From Acinetobacter albensis (GTDB taxonomy: Bacteria > Pseudomonadota > Gammaproteobacteria > Pseudomonadales > Moraxellaceae): a stretch of 64,000 bases of DNA. Below are positions 16,554-27,733 of the stretch, one piece after another. Position 1 is the stretch's first letter, and each line of letters opens with the position of its first letter. The stretch lies in the NCBI RefSeq assembly GCF_900095025.1, contig NZ_FMBK01000001.1:1-64000 (forward strand), in the 5' to 3' direction. The notes beneath the pieces are model-generated. The model had not been told where the DNA came from, did not search any database, and saw only the letters and a program-made list of their open reading frames with translations. The position numbers were made by a program, and so were the translations under genes.

Positions 16554-18953
16554 CTAATTTTCCTCGTACTGAACGGCCAAATTTTCAGGCATTTCAATCT
16601 GCTTTACAGGAAGTAAAATCACGGGAATATTTTTAGAGGCTGGAATTTTTGCCCTTTTGTCATGACTGCTTAAAGCTACCAATGGATTGGTTTCAGGATA
16701 ATATGCACCTAAACAGCCACGTGGAATATCATAGGGTACAATTCTAAATTGATGAACCACCCGTTTTACGCCATCCGAATAAATACTTTCAATATCCACA
16801 TATTGTTCAGCAGCAAAACCAGCCTCGCAAATATCTGTTTCGTTCATAAACAAAACACGACGTAACCCAAACACGCCACGATATCGATCATCTAAACCAT
16901 ATAAGGTAGTATTGTATTGGTCATGCGAGCGCATGGTCATGAGTGTATAGATTTTTTGGGTTTTATATTGTGCTGTAAAACGATGTTCATCGTCTGCATA
17001 AACATCCTCTAATGAGGTCATTATAAATTCAGCTTTTTGGCTTGGTGTACGCCATTCATGCTGATTTGCTGGATGAGCCAAGTTAAAACCACCCGGCTGA
17101 TAAACCTTCACATTAAAATCATGAAAATCTTCAAAAACCTCTGCAATGGCATTACGAATACGATCATAATTTTCAATATACCAGCGCCATTGAATTGTGC
17201 TGTTTGGCAAAACTTGCGCTGCTAAACGCGCCACAATATCAGGCTCAGACAAGAGATGCTCAGAAGCAGGCTCATTTCTACCAGCCGATAAATGTACATT
17301 ACTCATCGAGTCTTCAACCGAAATCGATTGCGGTCCGTGTTTTTGTAGATCGACTTCCGTTCTACCCAAACAAGGTAGAATTAATGCATCTTGACCACAA
17401 ACTAAATGACTGCGATTTAATTTCGTCGCGACATGGGCCGTTAGCTCGCATTGTCTTAAGGCAAAATGTGTATATAAGGTATCCGGCGTTGCTTCCGAAA
17501 AATTCCCACCCATCGCAAAAAATACTCGAATCTGTTTTTGGGCCATGGCCTTGATCGTGTCCACTACACCTAAACCATGCTTTCTTGGGGTCTGCATTGC
17601 AAATACACGATCTAAATTATCAAGTAACTTTTCAGGTGGATGCTCATTAATGCCCATGGTGCGGTCACCTTGTACATTACTGTGCCCCCGAACAGGACAA
17701 GCGCCAGCACCCGGACGACCGATATGCCCACGGCATAACAGTAAATTACTCAACATATGAATATTGGCAACTCCATGACGATGTTGCGTCATGCCCATGC
17801 CCCAACAAAAAATAACTCGTTCAGCCTCTACAAACATGGTCGCCAAATGTTTCAATTCTTGAGCTGACAATCCAGTTTGCTGATGAATATCTGCCCATGA
17901 AGTGCGCGTAACTTCTGCTAAAATCGTTTCGAAACCTACACTCTGGCTTTGAATAAAGTTCTGGTCAAAAACAGAAGCCTGATCCTTTAATTTACGCTCA
18001 TTGTCCCATTCGTATAAATGCTTCATCATGCCAACCAGAAGAGCATAATCTCCACCAATTTTTGGCTGAAAATAATTGCGACTAATTGGAGTACTACCAT
18101 TGGTTAGCATTTCCAATTTATCCTGCGGATCTTGAAAACGCTGTAATCCCCGCTCTTTTAAAGGATTAATCGAAATAATATTCGCACCACGGCGTGATGC
18201 TGCGCGTAAAGTACTCAGCATCCGCGGATGATTGGTTCCCGGGTTCTGGCCAAAAATGAAAATCGCATCGGCCAATTCAAAATCGTCAAGTGAAACTGTA
18301 CCTTTCCCTAGCCCAATGGTGTCTGTCAGACCATAACTGGTGGCTTCATGACACATATTGGAACAATCAGGAAAATTATTGGTGCCAAAACTGCGAATAA
18401 ACAGCTGATATAAAAATGCAGCTTCATTACTGGTACGACCAGAGGTGTAAAAAGCAGCTTCGTCTGGATGATTCAAAGCATGTAATTTTTCAGCGATTAA
18501 TTTAAATGCATCATCCCAACTGATTGGAACATAATGATCTGTCGCTGCGTCATAACGCATCGGCTCGGTCAAACGACCTTGTAGCTCAAGAAAATAATCA
18601 CTCTGCTGTGACAACCAAGTGACACTGTGCTGAGCAAAAAAATCAGCACTTACCCGTTTACTGGTGGCTTCAAAAGCGATTGCTTTCGCACCATTTTCAC
18701 AAAAATTAAAAGCATGGCTGTTTTTCTGTTCAGGCCAAGCACATCCAGGACAATCAAAACCCGTGGGCTGATTGGCATTAAGTAAAGTAATCGCGCCTTT
18801 TTTTACAATTTCCTGCTTTTTTAAATTACGCGCAACACTTAATAACGCTCCCCATCCTCCTGCCGCATGGTGATAGGGTTCAATTTTTCCAAAAGTTTTA
18901 TTCTGAACCAGATTATCCGTTTTGGTCGCATCTTGTTCCATATCAATATCCAT
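16554..18953 (-). CDS. FdhF/YdeP-family molybdopterin oxidoreductase, probable formate dehydrogenase
   Basis: A 799-residue molybdopterin bis-MGD oxidoreductase of the FdhF/YdeP group. The N-terminal FDCPGCAWP plus a downstream C (NFCENGAK) are cysteine motifs of this group. PDCSNMCHEATSYGL (about 200-214) is the typical segment near the Mo site. The central part includes IFGQNPGTNHPRML and PVRGHSNVQGDRTMG; a C-terminal molydop-binding domain follows. No twin-arginine signal is present, so it is cytoplasmic. No FeS, diaphorase or cytochrome subunit lies nearby, so the electron acceptor is unknown. Context (fdhD, formaldehyde dehydrogenase, formate-releasing NicD) supports oxidation of formate to CO2. 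Confidence 0.75.
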   Translation of the reverse strand: MDIDMEQDATKTDNLVQNKTFGKIEPYHHAAGGWGALLSVARNLKKQEIVKKGAITLLNANQPTGFDCPGCAWPEQKNSHAFNFCENGAKAIAFEATSKRVSADFFAQHSVTWLSQQSDYFLELQGRLTEPMRYDAATDHYVPISWDDAFKLIAEKLHALNHPDEAAFYTSGRTSNEAAFLYQLFIRSFGTNNFPDCSNMCHEATSYGLTDTIGLGKGTVSLDDFELADAIFIFGQNPGTNHPRMLSTLRAASRRGANIISINPLKERGLQRFQDPQDKLEMLTNGSTPISRNYFQPKIGGDYALLVGMMKHLYEWDNERKLKDQASVFDQNFIQSQSVGFETILAEVTRTSWADIHQQTGLSAQELKHLATMFVEAERVIFCWGMGMTQHRHGVANIHMLSNLLLCRGHIGRPGAGACPVRGHSNVQGDRTMGINEHPPEKLLDNLDRVFAMQTPRKHGLGVVDTIKAMAQKQIRVFFAMGGNFSEATPDTLYTHFALRQCELTAHVATKLNRSHLVCGQDALILPCLGRTEVDLQKHGPQSISVEDSMSNVHLSAGRNEPASEHLLSEPDIVARLAAQVLPNSTIQWRWYIENYDRIRNAIAEVFEDFHDFNVKVYQPGGFNLAHPANQHEWRTPSQKAEFIMTSLEDVYADDEHRFTAQYKTQKIYTLMTMRSHDQYNTTLYGLDDRYRGVFGLRRVLFMNETDICEAGFAAEQYVDIESIYSDGVKRVVHQFRIVPYDIPRGCLGAYYPETNPLVALSSHDKRAKIPASKNIPVILLPVKQIEMPENLAVQYEEN

Positions 18954-19114
18954 TTAATATTTCAATAAACTAGGTGTAGTAATCCTTAAATTACTACACA
19001 ATCGATTCAACTCACTATGCATATTTTAGTTTTACATGATTCAATATCTACATTATGTTCCCGTTATAAGCGACTTCGCTTTACTCAAGGAAAATATGTT
19101 TTATCTAAGCCATG

Positions 19115-20308
19115 CTAACTAAAACTTTTATGTGGATCTATCACAAACTTTTTAGGCACACCCAAATCAAATTCATTATAACCACGCGGTGCGTCGTCCA
19201 AACTAATGACTTCTACTCCCACAATTTTTGCAATGTCTAAACGTCCCCACATAATCGCTTGCATTAGCTGACGGTTATACTTCATTACAGGCGCTTGACC
19301 CGTATGGAAAGAGTGTGATTTGGCCCAACCCAGTCCAAAACGAATACTTAAACTGCCATTTTTGGCAGCCAAGTCCAAAGCACCCGGATCTTCGGTTACA
19401 TACAATCCAGGAATACCAATTTGCCCTGACACACGGGTCACTTGCATCAATGAGTTTAAAACAATGGCGGGGGCTTCTTGTTGCACGCCGGCGTGTCCAT
19501 GTCCACGTGCCTCGAATCCAACGGCATCAATCGCACAATCTACTTCGGGTTCTTTTAAGATATCTGCAATCTGTTCATGCAAAGGCGTTTCTTTAGACAG
19601 ATCAACCACCTCAAAACCTTGAGCTTTAGCGTGAGCAATACGCGCGGGATTAATATCGCCCACAATAACCACGGCTGCACCTAAAAGACGTGCTGAGGCA
19701 GCGGCCGCAAGCCCGACTGGACCTGCACCAGCAACATATACTGTACTACCCGGTTTTACGCCGGCAGTTACAGCGCCATGATAACCTGTGGGTAAAATAT
19801 CCGATAAGCAGGTTAAATCAAGTATTTTTTCCATCGCTCTATCGCGTTCTGGCAATTTCAATAAGTTGAAGTCGGCATAAGGCACCATTACAAATTCAGA
19901 TTGCCCACCCACCCAGTCACCCATATCCACATAACCGTATGCTCCACCCGCACGAGCAGGATTAACAGTTAAACATACACCGGTATTTTGTTCTTTACAT
20001 GATCGACAGCGTCCACAAGCTACATTAAAAGGAACGGAAACCAAATCACCAATTTCTAAATTTTGAACATCACGTCCTTTTTCAATCACTTCACCCGTAA
20101 TTTCATGCCCTAAAACCAAACCCACTTGTGCAGTTGTACGACCACGCACCATATGCTGATCGGAACCGCAAATATTGGTTGAAATGACCTTTAAGATCAC
20201 CGCATGTTCTATTTTTTTACCTCGTGGATCATGCATTTTAGGATAGCCAATTTTCTGGATATCCACCTTCCCTGCACCCACATAAACCACACCTCTATTA
20301 TCAAACAT
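19115..20308 (-). CDS. fdhA: Glutathione-independent formaldehyde dehydrogenase
   Basis: A 397-residue zinc-dependent medium-chain dehydrogenase, closely resembling the NAD+-linked, glutathione-independent formaldehyde dehydrogenase of Pseudomonas putida. Catalytic zinc ligands appear in NICGSDQHM and LGHEITGEV. The structural-zinc cysteines are in CGRCRSCKEQNTGVC (about 97-111). The Rossmann motif is GAGPVGLAAA. AAGGAG lies five bases before the ATG. It follows the oxygenase reductase by 126 bases in the nicX transcription unit. It would oxidise formaldehyde from demethylation to formate. Confidence 0.88.
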   Translation of the reverse strand: MFDNRGVVYVGAGKVDIQKIGYPKMHDPRGKKIEHAVILKVISTNICGSDQHMVRGRTTAQVGLVLGHEITGEVIEKGRDVQNLEIGDLVSVPFNVACGRCRSCKEQNTGVCLTVNPARAGGAYGYVDMGDWVGGQSEFVMVPYADFNLLKLPERDRAMEKILDLTCLSDILPTGYHGAVTAGVKPGSTVYVAGAGPVGLAAAASARLLGAAVVIVGDINPARIAHAKAQGFEVVDLSKETPLHEQIADILKEPEVDCAIDAVGFEARGHGHAGVQQEAPAIVLNSLMQVTRVSGQIGIPGLYVTEDPGALDLAAKNGSLSIRFGLGWAKSHSFHTGQAPVMKYNRQLMQAIMWGRLDIAKIVGVEVISLDDAPRGYNEFDLGVPKKFVIDPHKSFS

Positions 20309-20434
20309 AACTACTCCTTAGTTTTTCGATTCAATCGATCCATGAGGATCTTTTACATGAACTATAATCATGACCTTCAAATCCAGTTATCCATCTCAAA
20401 TTTAAATTTCTAAATCAATTAGATGGATGACAAC

Positions 20435-21379
20435 TTAAATTTCAATAATTAATTTTTTAGTTTTTGCACGCGAACAACAGGGTAAAAACTGTGTATTTAA
20501 AGCTTTTTCTGCTTCTGATAAATACATATCTCGATGGTCTGGTTCACCCTGTACAACTTTGGTGATACAGGTTCCACAAATACCCTGCTCACATGAAACA
20601 GGAATAAAAATATCATGGTCTTCCAAAACCTGAATAACTGTTAGGCCTTTAGGCACCACAAATTGCTGTCCAGTAGCACTAATTTCCACAATAAATTCTT
20701 TATCGTTGCCAGCTTCAACATTCCCACCTACAAAATGTTCTTTATGTATTTGTGCATCACTCCATTTCAACTTTCTTGCTGACTGAATAACGAAATCCAT
20801 AAAACCATTTGGCCCACAGACATACAAATGTTTACTTTCATGAGGTTGATCGAGCAAAAGATTCATTTGTGCTTTAGTTTCTGGCTCATCATCGAGATGA
20901 AAATAGACATGGTTCTGAAATTTACTTTCTAGCTCTTTCGCAAATGCCAACGCATCATAACTTCTCGAAAAATAATGCAATTCAAAATCAATATTTTTTG
21001 CACTTAATTCATGTGCCATCGCATAAATGGGCGTAATCCCAATTCCACCTGCAAATAAAATCGCTTTTTCTGTGCTCGGTAAAATTGGAAATAAATTACG
21101 AGGTTCACTAATGGTAATGGTTTTACCCACATGAAAACTTTCATGAATAAATTTTGAACCACCCCGTGAATTACTGTCATTTAATACGCCAATCACATAA
21201 CGATCTGACTCAGTACTACAATTTGCTAGCGAATATTGACGGGTTAAGCCATTGTCTAAATGCACATCAATATGTGATCCAGCTGTAAATTCAGGCAAGT
21301 TGGAACCATTTTTTGCAACCAACTCAAAACCCAAAATTTGTGAAGTTAATGGGATGACTTCTTTAATTAAAACTTCCAT
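20435..21379 (-). CDS. VanB-type Rieske oxygenase reductase
   Basis: A 314-residue phthalate-oxygenase-reductase-like protein. Residues about 1-100 bind FMN (RQYSLANC), about 105-220 bind NADH (FAGGIGITPIYAM, VCGPNGFMDF), and the C-terminus is a plant-type [2Fe-2S] ferredoxin (CEQGICGTC...C). It passes electrons from NAD(P)H to a Rieske oxygenase. The only Rieske oxygenase in the window is at 10353, so the pair is split by about 9 kb. The ATG at 21379 has GGAG eight bases upstream; GTG at 21388 is an alternative. It lies between nicX and fdhA. Confidence 0.88.
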   Translation of the reverse strand: MEVLIKEVIPLTSQILGFELVAKNGSNLPEFTAGSHIDVHLDNGLTRQYSLANCSTESDRYVIGVLNDSNSRGGSKFIHESFHVGKTITISEPRNLFPILPSTEKAILFAGGIGITPIYAMAHELSAKNIDFELHYFSRSYDALAFAKELESKFQNHVYFHLDDEPETKAQMNLLLDQPHESKHLYVCGPNGFMDFVIQSARKLKWSDAQIHKEHFVGGNVEAGNDKEFIVEISATGQQFVVPKGLTVIQVLEDHDIFIPVSCEQGICGTCITKVVQGEPDHRDMYLSEAEKALNTQFLPCCSRAKTKKLIIEI

Positions 21380-21514
21380 TTTTCTCACTCCAAATAGTGC
21401 TCTTTACTTTTTATTCCTCGATGTAGTTCAATTTTCCTTAATCACTACCGCCATCGCATTACTGAGTTGTCGCTGGAAAATCTAAGCTATTTTTATCACC
21501 TGAATCAGAGTCGA

Positions 21515-22558
21515 TTACATGCCTTCTAATTGTAAAGATTTACCATTTTCAACCACCATGATGTCATCCAATTTCACCGTGCAATTGCGTAAAGGAATAT
21601 CCATATGACAAGGTGTTTTACGGCTACCACCGACTTCAGTATTTGGACCTGTTGAAAATAAAAAGTTTCCATCAAATGCTCGTGCATCCATACACATACC
21701 GTCATTCTTGTCATGCAAACCCATTGCTGTCCACTGTGCACGGGGCTGTAAACCCCACCCGATATGTGAAATACCGTATGCTTCAGGATCTTTAAAATAC
21801 TTCATATAATCACGAAGATATTCAGCTTCAAAACCACCATGAATTTTAGTGATAAACCCTTTATCAATTTCCAACGTGACTTTTTCACGCACATACATTT
21901 TGAACGGTAATAGAATATCCCCCACATCTAAAACCAGTGTTCCTTCTGCACTATTTTCATTTGGCCATGTAAACAAGAACCCACTTGGCCAATGGTCCCA
22001 ACGACCAGGTTCGTCAGCAAAGCCATATTCTGTCACGGCAGGATATTGTCCTAATGGTGCATAAAAATCTGTACCTGCTGCTGAAGTAACATGCATGGAT
22101 TTGGCTTTTTTCAGGAACTTTTCTGCTGCCATAACGCGCTGCTTGTCGTCTAAAGTCGGCAGCATACGTGCTAATACTTCTGGTGGTTCAACAGCTAAAA
22201 TAATTCTTGTGCCTGTTTTTAAAATTTGCTCTTGCTCTGGAGAATGAAGCAGCATCATCGTGTCTATGATCAAATCTGCTGCTTCTAAAGCACGTTGTGC
22301 AGCCAAATTTCCAGTGAGTGCGGTATCTCCACAATATGCAGTCATATCATTTCCCATCGCGATAGGATGATTAAATGAAGGTAATTCAAGAATAAAAACT
22401 TTTGCTTTTAAACGTAATGCAGCATCCATTGCAGCCTTTACAGTACGCTCATCTGAATAATGACTTTTTAAAATCGCAACCGTTTGTGTTTCGTCTACTT
22501 TTGACAGCTTTAAAACCTGTTCAAAATTTTGAGTGAACTCACTATTATTAATTGGCAT
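21515..22558 (-). CDS. nicX: 2,5-dihydroxypyridine 5,6-dioxygenase
   Basis: A 347-residue extradiol-type iron dioxygenase that opens 2,5-dihydroxypyridine to N-formylmaleamate. The residues known as iron ligands in the P. putida enzyme, H265, H318 and D320, fall at exactly these positions here (SHIGWG and CHMDIPL). Length agrees with the family. The ATG has AGGA seven bases upstream. It heads the nicX-reductase-fdhA unit, with two nic-type palindromes 60 and 200 bases upstream. It is separate from the nicC unit, as in P. putida. Confidence 0.92.
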   Translation of the reverse strand: MPINNSEFTQNFEQVLKLSKVDETQTVAILKSHYSDERTVKAAMDAALRLKAKVFILELPSFNHPIAMGNDMTAYCGDTALTGNLAAQRALEAADLIIDTMMLLHSPEQEQILKTGTRIILAVEPPEVLARMLPTLDDKQRVMAAEKFLKKAKSMHVTSAAGTDFYAPLGQYPAVTEYGFADEPGRWDHWPSGFLFTWPNENSAEGTLVLDVGDILLPFKMYVREKVTLEIDKGFITKIHGGFEAEYLRDYMKYFKDPEAYGISHIGWGLQPRAQWTAMGLHDKNDGMCMDARAFDGNFLFSTGPNTEVGGSRKTPCHMDIPLRNCTVKLDDIMVVENGKSLQLEGM

Positions 22559-22617
22559 TTATCTTTCCTCTTCCCTGATACATATATATGCGACACCGAT
22601 CAAAAATATCTAATTAA

Positions 22618-22631
22618 AAGTGTACACACTA
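22618..22631. promoter_or_regulatory. nic-type operator palindrome, site B
   Basis: AAGTGTACACACTA, 60 bases upstream of nicX. It matches the consensus AAGTGTATACACTT at 12 of 14 positions. Confidence 0.6.
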
Positions 22632-22758
22632 TAAATACACAAATACAGTGCAGATATCAACTGTTTTTACCGAATTAATCAATTAAATTAAAATATATAT
22701 TTTCATGTAATTATGATTAATTTTATTAAAATATAGATTTTTATAAAGGATTTATAAA

Positions 22759-22772
22759 AAGTGTATAGACTT
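22759..22772. promoter_or_regulatory. nic-type operator palindrome, site C
   Basis: AAGTGTATAGACTT, 200 bases upstream of nicX. It matches the consensus AAGTGTATACACTT at 13 of 14 positions. Confidence 0.6.
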
Positions 22773-22917
22773 AAAATACTAAAATTAAATTAGATTTTAC
22801 AAAAACATGATAAAAACAAAAAAACGTAAATTTTTTTAAATAACACGAATACGCTTATTCAGAAAATTTTTTATACTTGCACATAGCTTATTATTACCTT
22901 TCGAATACTGGTTATCT

Positions 22918-23616
22918 TCAACTTAAGAAGACGGTAAAATCTTGTACTGCAATGCGCGGTGTATAATATTGATTGATGATATGTTGAGGATCAGCATAAC
23001 CGAGTGCCAAACCACAAATTAATTGTTCGTCTGGATTAGCCCCCACTAGCGGTAAAATCACTTCATGATAATCATTCCAAGCCGCTTGCGGGCAACTGTC
23101 AAAACCATAAGCTTTCGCTACAAGCATAAAAGTTTGCATAAACATGGCAATGGCCATTTTTGCACTGACATGCAGATTTTCATGAGCTGTAAAAAAAACT
23201 CCGACTGGCGCACCAAAAAATTCAAAATTTCGCAATAAATGCGCATGCATTTTTTGTTTTTCATGTTTTTGAATATCAAGTAAATTATATAACCCCCATC
23301 CATTGGCACGGCGCCGTGATAAATAGGGTTCAAACCATTGCTTTGGATAATATTGAAAAGCAGCTTCGTACTTGCCTTTCAGTTCAGGATTTTCACTCAC
23401 CTCTATCACGGCCTGTTTAACAGCGTCTTGTATTTCAACTTTTTTATTACCCTGCACGACATACACTTTCCAAGGTTGAATATTTGTTCCAGAGGGTGCG
23501 CGTGAGGCAAGCTGTAATATGTCTTGAATTTCATCTTGTGAAATAGCTTGATCGGTAAAAGCACGTATAGATTGGCGAGAATTAACAAGTGCTGAAATCA
23601 TTTGCTTTGTATCCAT
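22918..23616 (-). CDS. Nitroreductase-family FMN oxidoreductase
   Basis: A 232-residue nitroreductase-fold flavoprotein. The N-terminal SRQSIRAFTDQ and RAPSGTNIQPWKVYVV carry FMN-phosphate-binding residues; the C-terminal ICGLALGYADP is the other conserved segment. It is last in the nicC-nicD-nicE-nicF run, 86 bases after nicF across a stem-loop (23653-23698). P. putida nic operons have transport genes at this place. Its role is unknown: it could reduce a nitro or N-oxide substituent, reduce a pyridinium or pyridone ring, or supply reduced flavin. Confidence 0.8.
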   Translation of the reverse strand: MDTKQMISALVNSRQSIRAFTDQAISQDEIQDILQLASRAPSGTNIQPWKVYVVQGNKKVEIQDAVKQAVIEVSENPELKGKYEAAFQYYPKQWFEPYLSRRRANGWGLYNLLDIQKHEKQKMHAHLLRNFEFFGAPVGVFFTAHENLHVSAKMAIAMFMQTFMLVAKAYGFDSCPQAAWNDYHEVILPLVGANPDEQLICGLALGYADPQHIINQYYTPRIAVQDFTVFLS

Positions 23617-23652
23617 CTTACGACTTCTATCTCCAACATCATGAATAGATTC

Positions 23653-23698
23653 ATCTTGAGTTAGCTACCAACTTAATGTCATGTGACTAACTCAAGAT
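23653..23698. other. Stem-loop between nicF and the nitroreductase gene
   Basis: Perfect 12-base arms ATCTTGAGTTAG and CTAACTCAAGAT flank a 22-base loop. No U-run follows on either strand, so it is more likely an mRNA processing or stability structure, or a protein site, than a terminator. Confidence 0.55.
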
Positions 23699-23702
23699 AA
23701 GC

Positions 23703-24338
23703 TTAGTTATTTAATACATACTCAATAAATTCTTGCTTCAACACCACATCACCATATTTACTATCAATATCAAATAAATTGGCTTCGTGAGGTGCCTGAT
23801 GACGATCTCCCACACATTCACGAATTACAATCGTTCTAAAACCATGCTGTACTGCGTCCACCGCCGATGCCCGAATACAACCACTGGTAGAACAGCCCAC
23901 CAAAACCACGGTATCGACTTGTTCAGCCGCTAAAATAGAAGCTAAAGTTGTGCCAAAAAATGCACTGGCATAATTTTTGGTTAACACCAGCTCTGTGGCT
24001 AAGGGCTTCACTTCATCACAAAATTCAGCAGCAGGATTACCTACTACCATAGCTCGCATCACTGGAGATTTTTTTACCCACATTCCGCCATCTTTTTGAT
24101 CAGTTAAATGATAGCGAATGTTGGTATGAATCACTAAAACGTCATGTTGACGAGCCAACTCCAAAATTTCGGTGGTGTTGTTCACAGCATCAATTACATC
24201 TGGGGCATATAAAGGCTGCCCTTCGGTGGTATAGCCTTTCATAAAATCAATCAGAATTAATGCAGGCTTTTTTCCAAAGCCAATGCGATTACCCCACACC
24301 CCTTTATAATTATCTACAGCAGATGATTCCTGTGACAT
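23703..24338 (-). CDS. nicF: Maleamate amidohydrolase
   Basis: A 211-residue isochorismatase-fold cysteine hydrolase that deaminates maleamate to maleate and ammonia. The triad is visible as D in LILIDFMKGY (about residue 33), K in TKNYASAF, and C in GCSTSGCIRASAVDA. I chose ATG 24338, eight bases after AAGG; in-frame ATGs at 24356 and 24401 lack a site, and the latter overlaps nicE. It follows nicE by 22 bases. Position and order (C-D-E-F) match the nic operon of P. putida. Confidence 0.88.
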   Translation of the reverse strand: MSQESSAVDNYKGVWGNRIGFGKKPALILIDFMKGYTTEGQPLYAPDVIDAVNNTTEILELARQHDVLVIHTNIRYHLTDQKDGGMWVKKSPVMRAMVVGNPAAEFCDEVKPLATELVLTKNYASAFFGTTLASILAAEQVDTVVLVGCSTSGCIRASAVDAVQHGFRTIVIRECVGDRHQAPHEANLFDIDSKYGDVVLKQEFIEYVLNN

Positions 24339-24360
24339 TCTATTCACCTTATCCATACAC

Positions 24361-25113
24361 TTAATACGCGCCAGACAATAATGCACCTGCGCCCGGTACA
24401 ATCGGCTCTAGATCAAGTGCTTTTAACATACTATAAGTCGTTGCAATCGAAGCTGAAATCACAGGCTTCCCTGTCAAGGCTTCTACTTTAGGAACAGCAG
24501 GCAACGATCGCATTTGAACACAAGCCGACAACACCACCACATCTGCATCTTGATAATTCAACTTACTCACAATGTCAGGTAAATTCGCTGGATCATGAGC
24601 TGCAACTTGAATATTGTCTGCAATTTCTAGCGCAATATAATCAATAACCTCAAAACCTTCGTTACGAATATAATCCACTACAAGTTCAGTAAGGGGTTTC
24701 ATATAAGGTGTCACCACAGTGACTTTTTTTGCACCCATGACTTTTAATGCATCAACAAGCGCACCTGCACTGGTCACAACTTGTGCCGCAGCATCATTAT
24801 CTACTGTGACTTGCGTTAAGCGTTTTTCTGACTCACGGTGATAACCTAAGCCCATCGACATAATCGCCACTAAACAGGCATAGCCCAATACGTCAACCCG
24901 TGCATCTGATAACTCTAAAGCACAGCGATCAGACTGTGCATCCATTGCAGCAAGCTCTTCTTTTTTGACATGTTTCATCCGCATACGACTCGAGTGAAAC
25001 GTAAACCGCTCAGGTCGAATCAATTGACGTGCCTGAAGCATCGCTGGAATTTCAGTTTCCATCGTTGTATTTGAACTTGGAACAATTTGACCAATTTTAT
25101 AAACTTTATCCAT
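24361..25113 (-). CDS. nicE: Maleate cis-trans isomerase
   Basis: A 250-residue Asp/Glu-racemase-superfamily enzyme that isomerises maleate to fumarate, the last step of the pathway. The two catalytic cysteines are in YACLVAIMSMG (about residue 80) and VLSACVQMRSLP (about 192). The N-terminal QIVPSSNTTMETEIP binds the carboxylate. ATG 25113 is seven bases after AAGGA; ATG 25119 is only three bases from it. It begins 11 bases after the nicD stop. Confidence 0.88.
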   Translation of the reverse strand: MDKVYKIGQIVPSSNTTMETEIPAMLQARQLIRPERFTFHSSRMRMKHVKKEELAAMDAQSDRCALELSDARVDVLGYACLVAIMSMGLGYHRESEKRLTQVTVDNDAAAQVVTSAGALVDALKVMGAKKVTVVTPYMKPLTELVVDYIRNEGFEVIDYIALEIADNIQVAAHDPANLPDIVSKLNYQDADVVVLSACVQMRSLPAVPKVEALTGKPVISASIATTYSMLKALDLEPIVPGAGALLSGAY

Positions 25114-25124
25114 AATCATTTTCC

Positions 25125-27094
<1,970 letters not shown>

Positions 27095-27143
27095 TTATAG
27101 CGCCTAACTTAGCTATATATAGATATACGATATTTTTAAATTA

Positions 27144-27157
27144 AAGTCTATACGCTT
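27144..27157. promoter_or_regulatory. nic-type operator palindrome, site D
   Basis: AAGTCTATACGCTT, 65 bases upstream of nicC. It matches the consensus AAGTGTATACACTT at 12 of 14 positions. Confidence 0.6.
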
Positions 27158-27252
27158 TAATTATTTTTATTCAAATTTTGTGTGTTTATTTTTAAATTAT
27201 TAATTTTATTATTATTTTGTATAATATATAAATACAATAAAAACAAAATAAA

Positions 27253-27266
27253 AGTGTAGACACTTA
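27253..27266. promoter_or_regulatory. nic-type operator palindrome, site E
   Basis: AAGTGTAGACACTT, 174 bases upstream of nicC. Both six-base arms match the consensus perfectly; only the central pair deviates. Confidence 0.65.
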
Positions 27267-27668
27267 TAAAGATTCATATTCCAGCCATCAAAGTACTCAA
27301 TTATCAATTCATTTCAAAGTCTGTTGAACAAGCAAAAATAGTAGAAACTTTTTCAATAAGCTGTCTATTACAAAGCCTTATTTGCGATTGTGATGTAATA
27401 GAAATGAGCTACTTAATGTTTCATTCAGAAATCTAAAGCATAAAAATGGAATCATCCTAAAGTAAATTGGAGCTAGATATTTTTAGGGTTCAAGCTTGAA
27501 GGCTGATTTAAAGTGTTATTTTATAAATAAATTTTAAGATAATTTAAAACAACTTTTTAATTTATCTTAAATAATCATCATCAAAGATGAAATCAAGATT
27601 TATCTATTGAGCTTTATTAAAATTCAGATCAGAAAAATTGATCAAAGTAGACTACTAAACGATCAAAA

Positions 27669-27702
27669 AAAAAGACTCAGCATTTTTATACTGAGTCTTT
27701 AC
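27669..27702 (-). terminator. Rho-independent terminator after the amidase-fold gene
   Basis: Stem AAAGACTCAG / CTGAGTCTTT around a ten-base loop. On the minus strand it is followed by a run of T. It ends the porin-permease-amidase transcript and separates it from nicC. Confidence 0.85.
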
Positions 27703-27733
27703 TTTTACACTACGCCATAAATATTAGAATCTA

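Larger units (their letters stand above)
22559..22917. promoter_or_regulatory. nicX promoter region with two operator palindromes
   Basis: This 359-base AT-rich gap separates the nitroreductase from nicX. It holds palindromes at 22618-22631 and 22759-22772, whose centres are 141 bases apart. No gene is visible. It shows that nicX, the reductase and fdhA form their own transcription unit. Confidence 0.65.

Noticed and set aside
27261..27437. Open frame of 58 codons on the plus strand upstream of nicC
   Set aside because: It has no usable start codon or ribosome site and no recognisable motif, and it lies in a promoter region.
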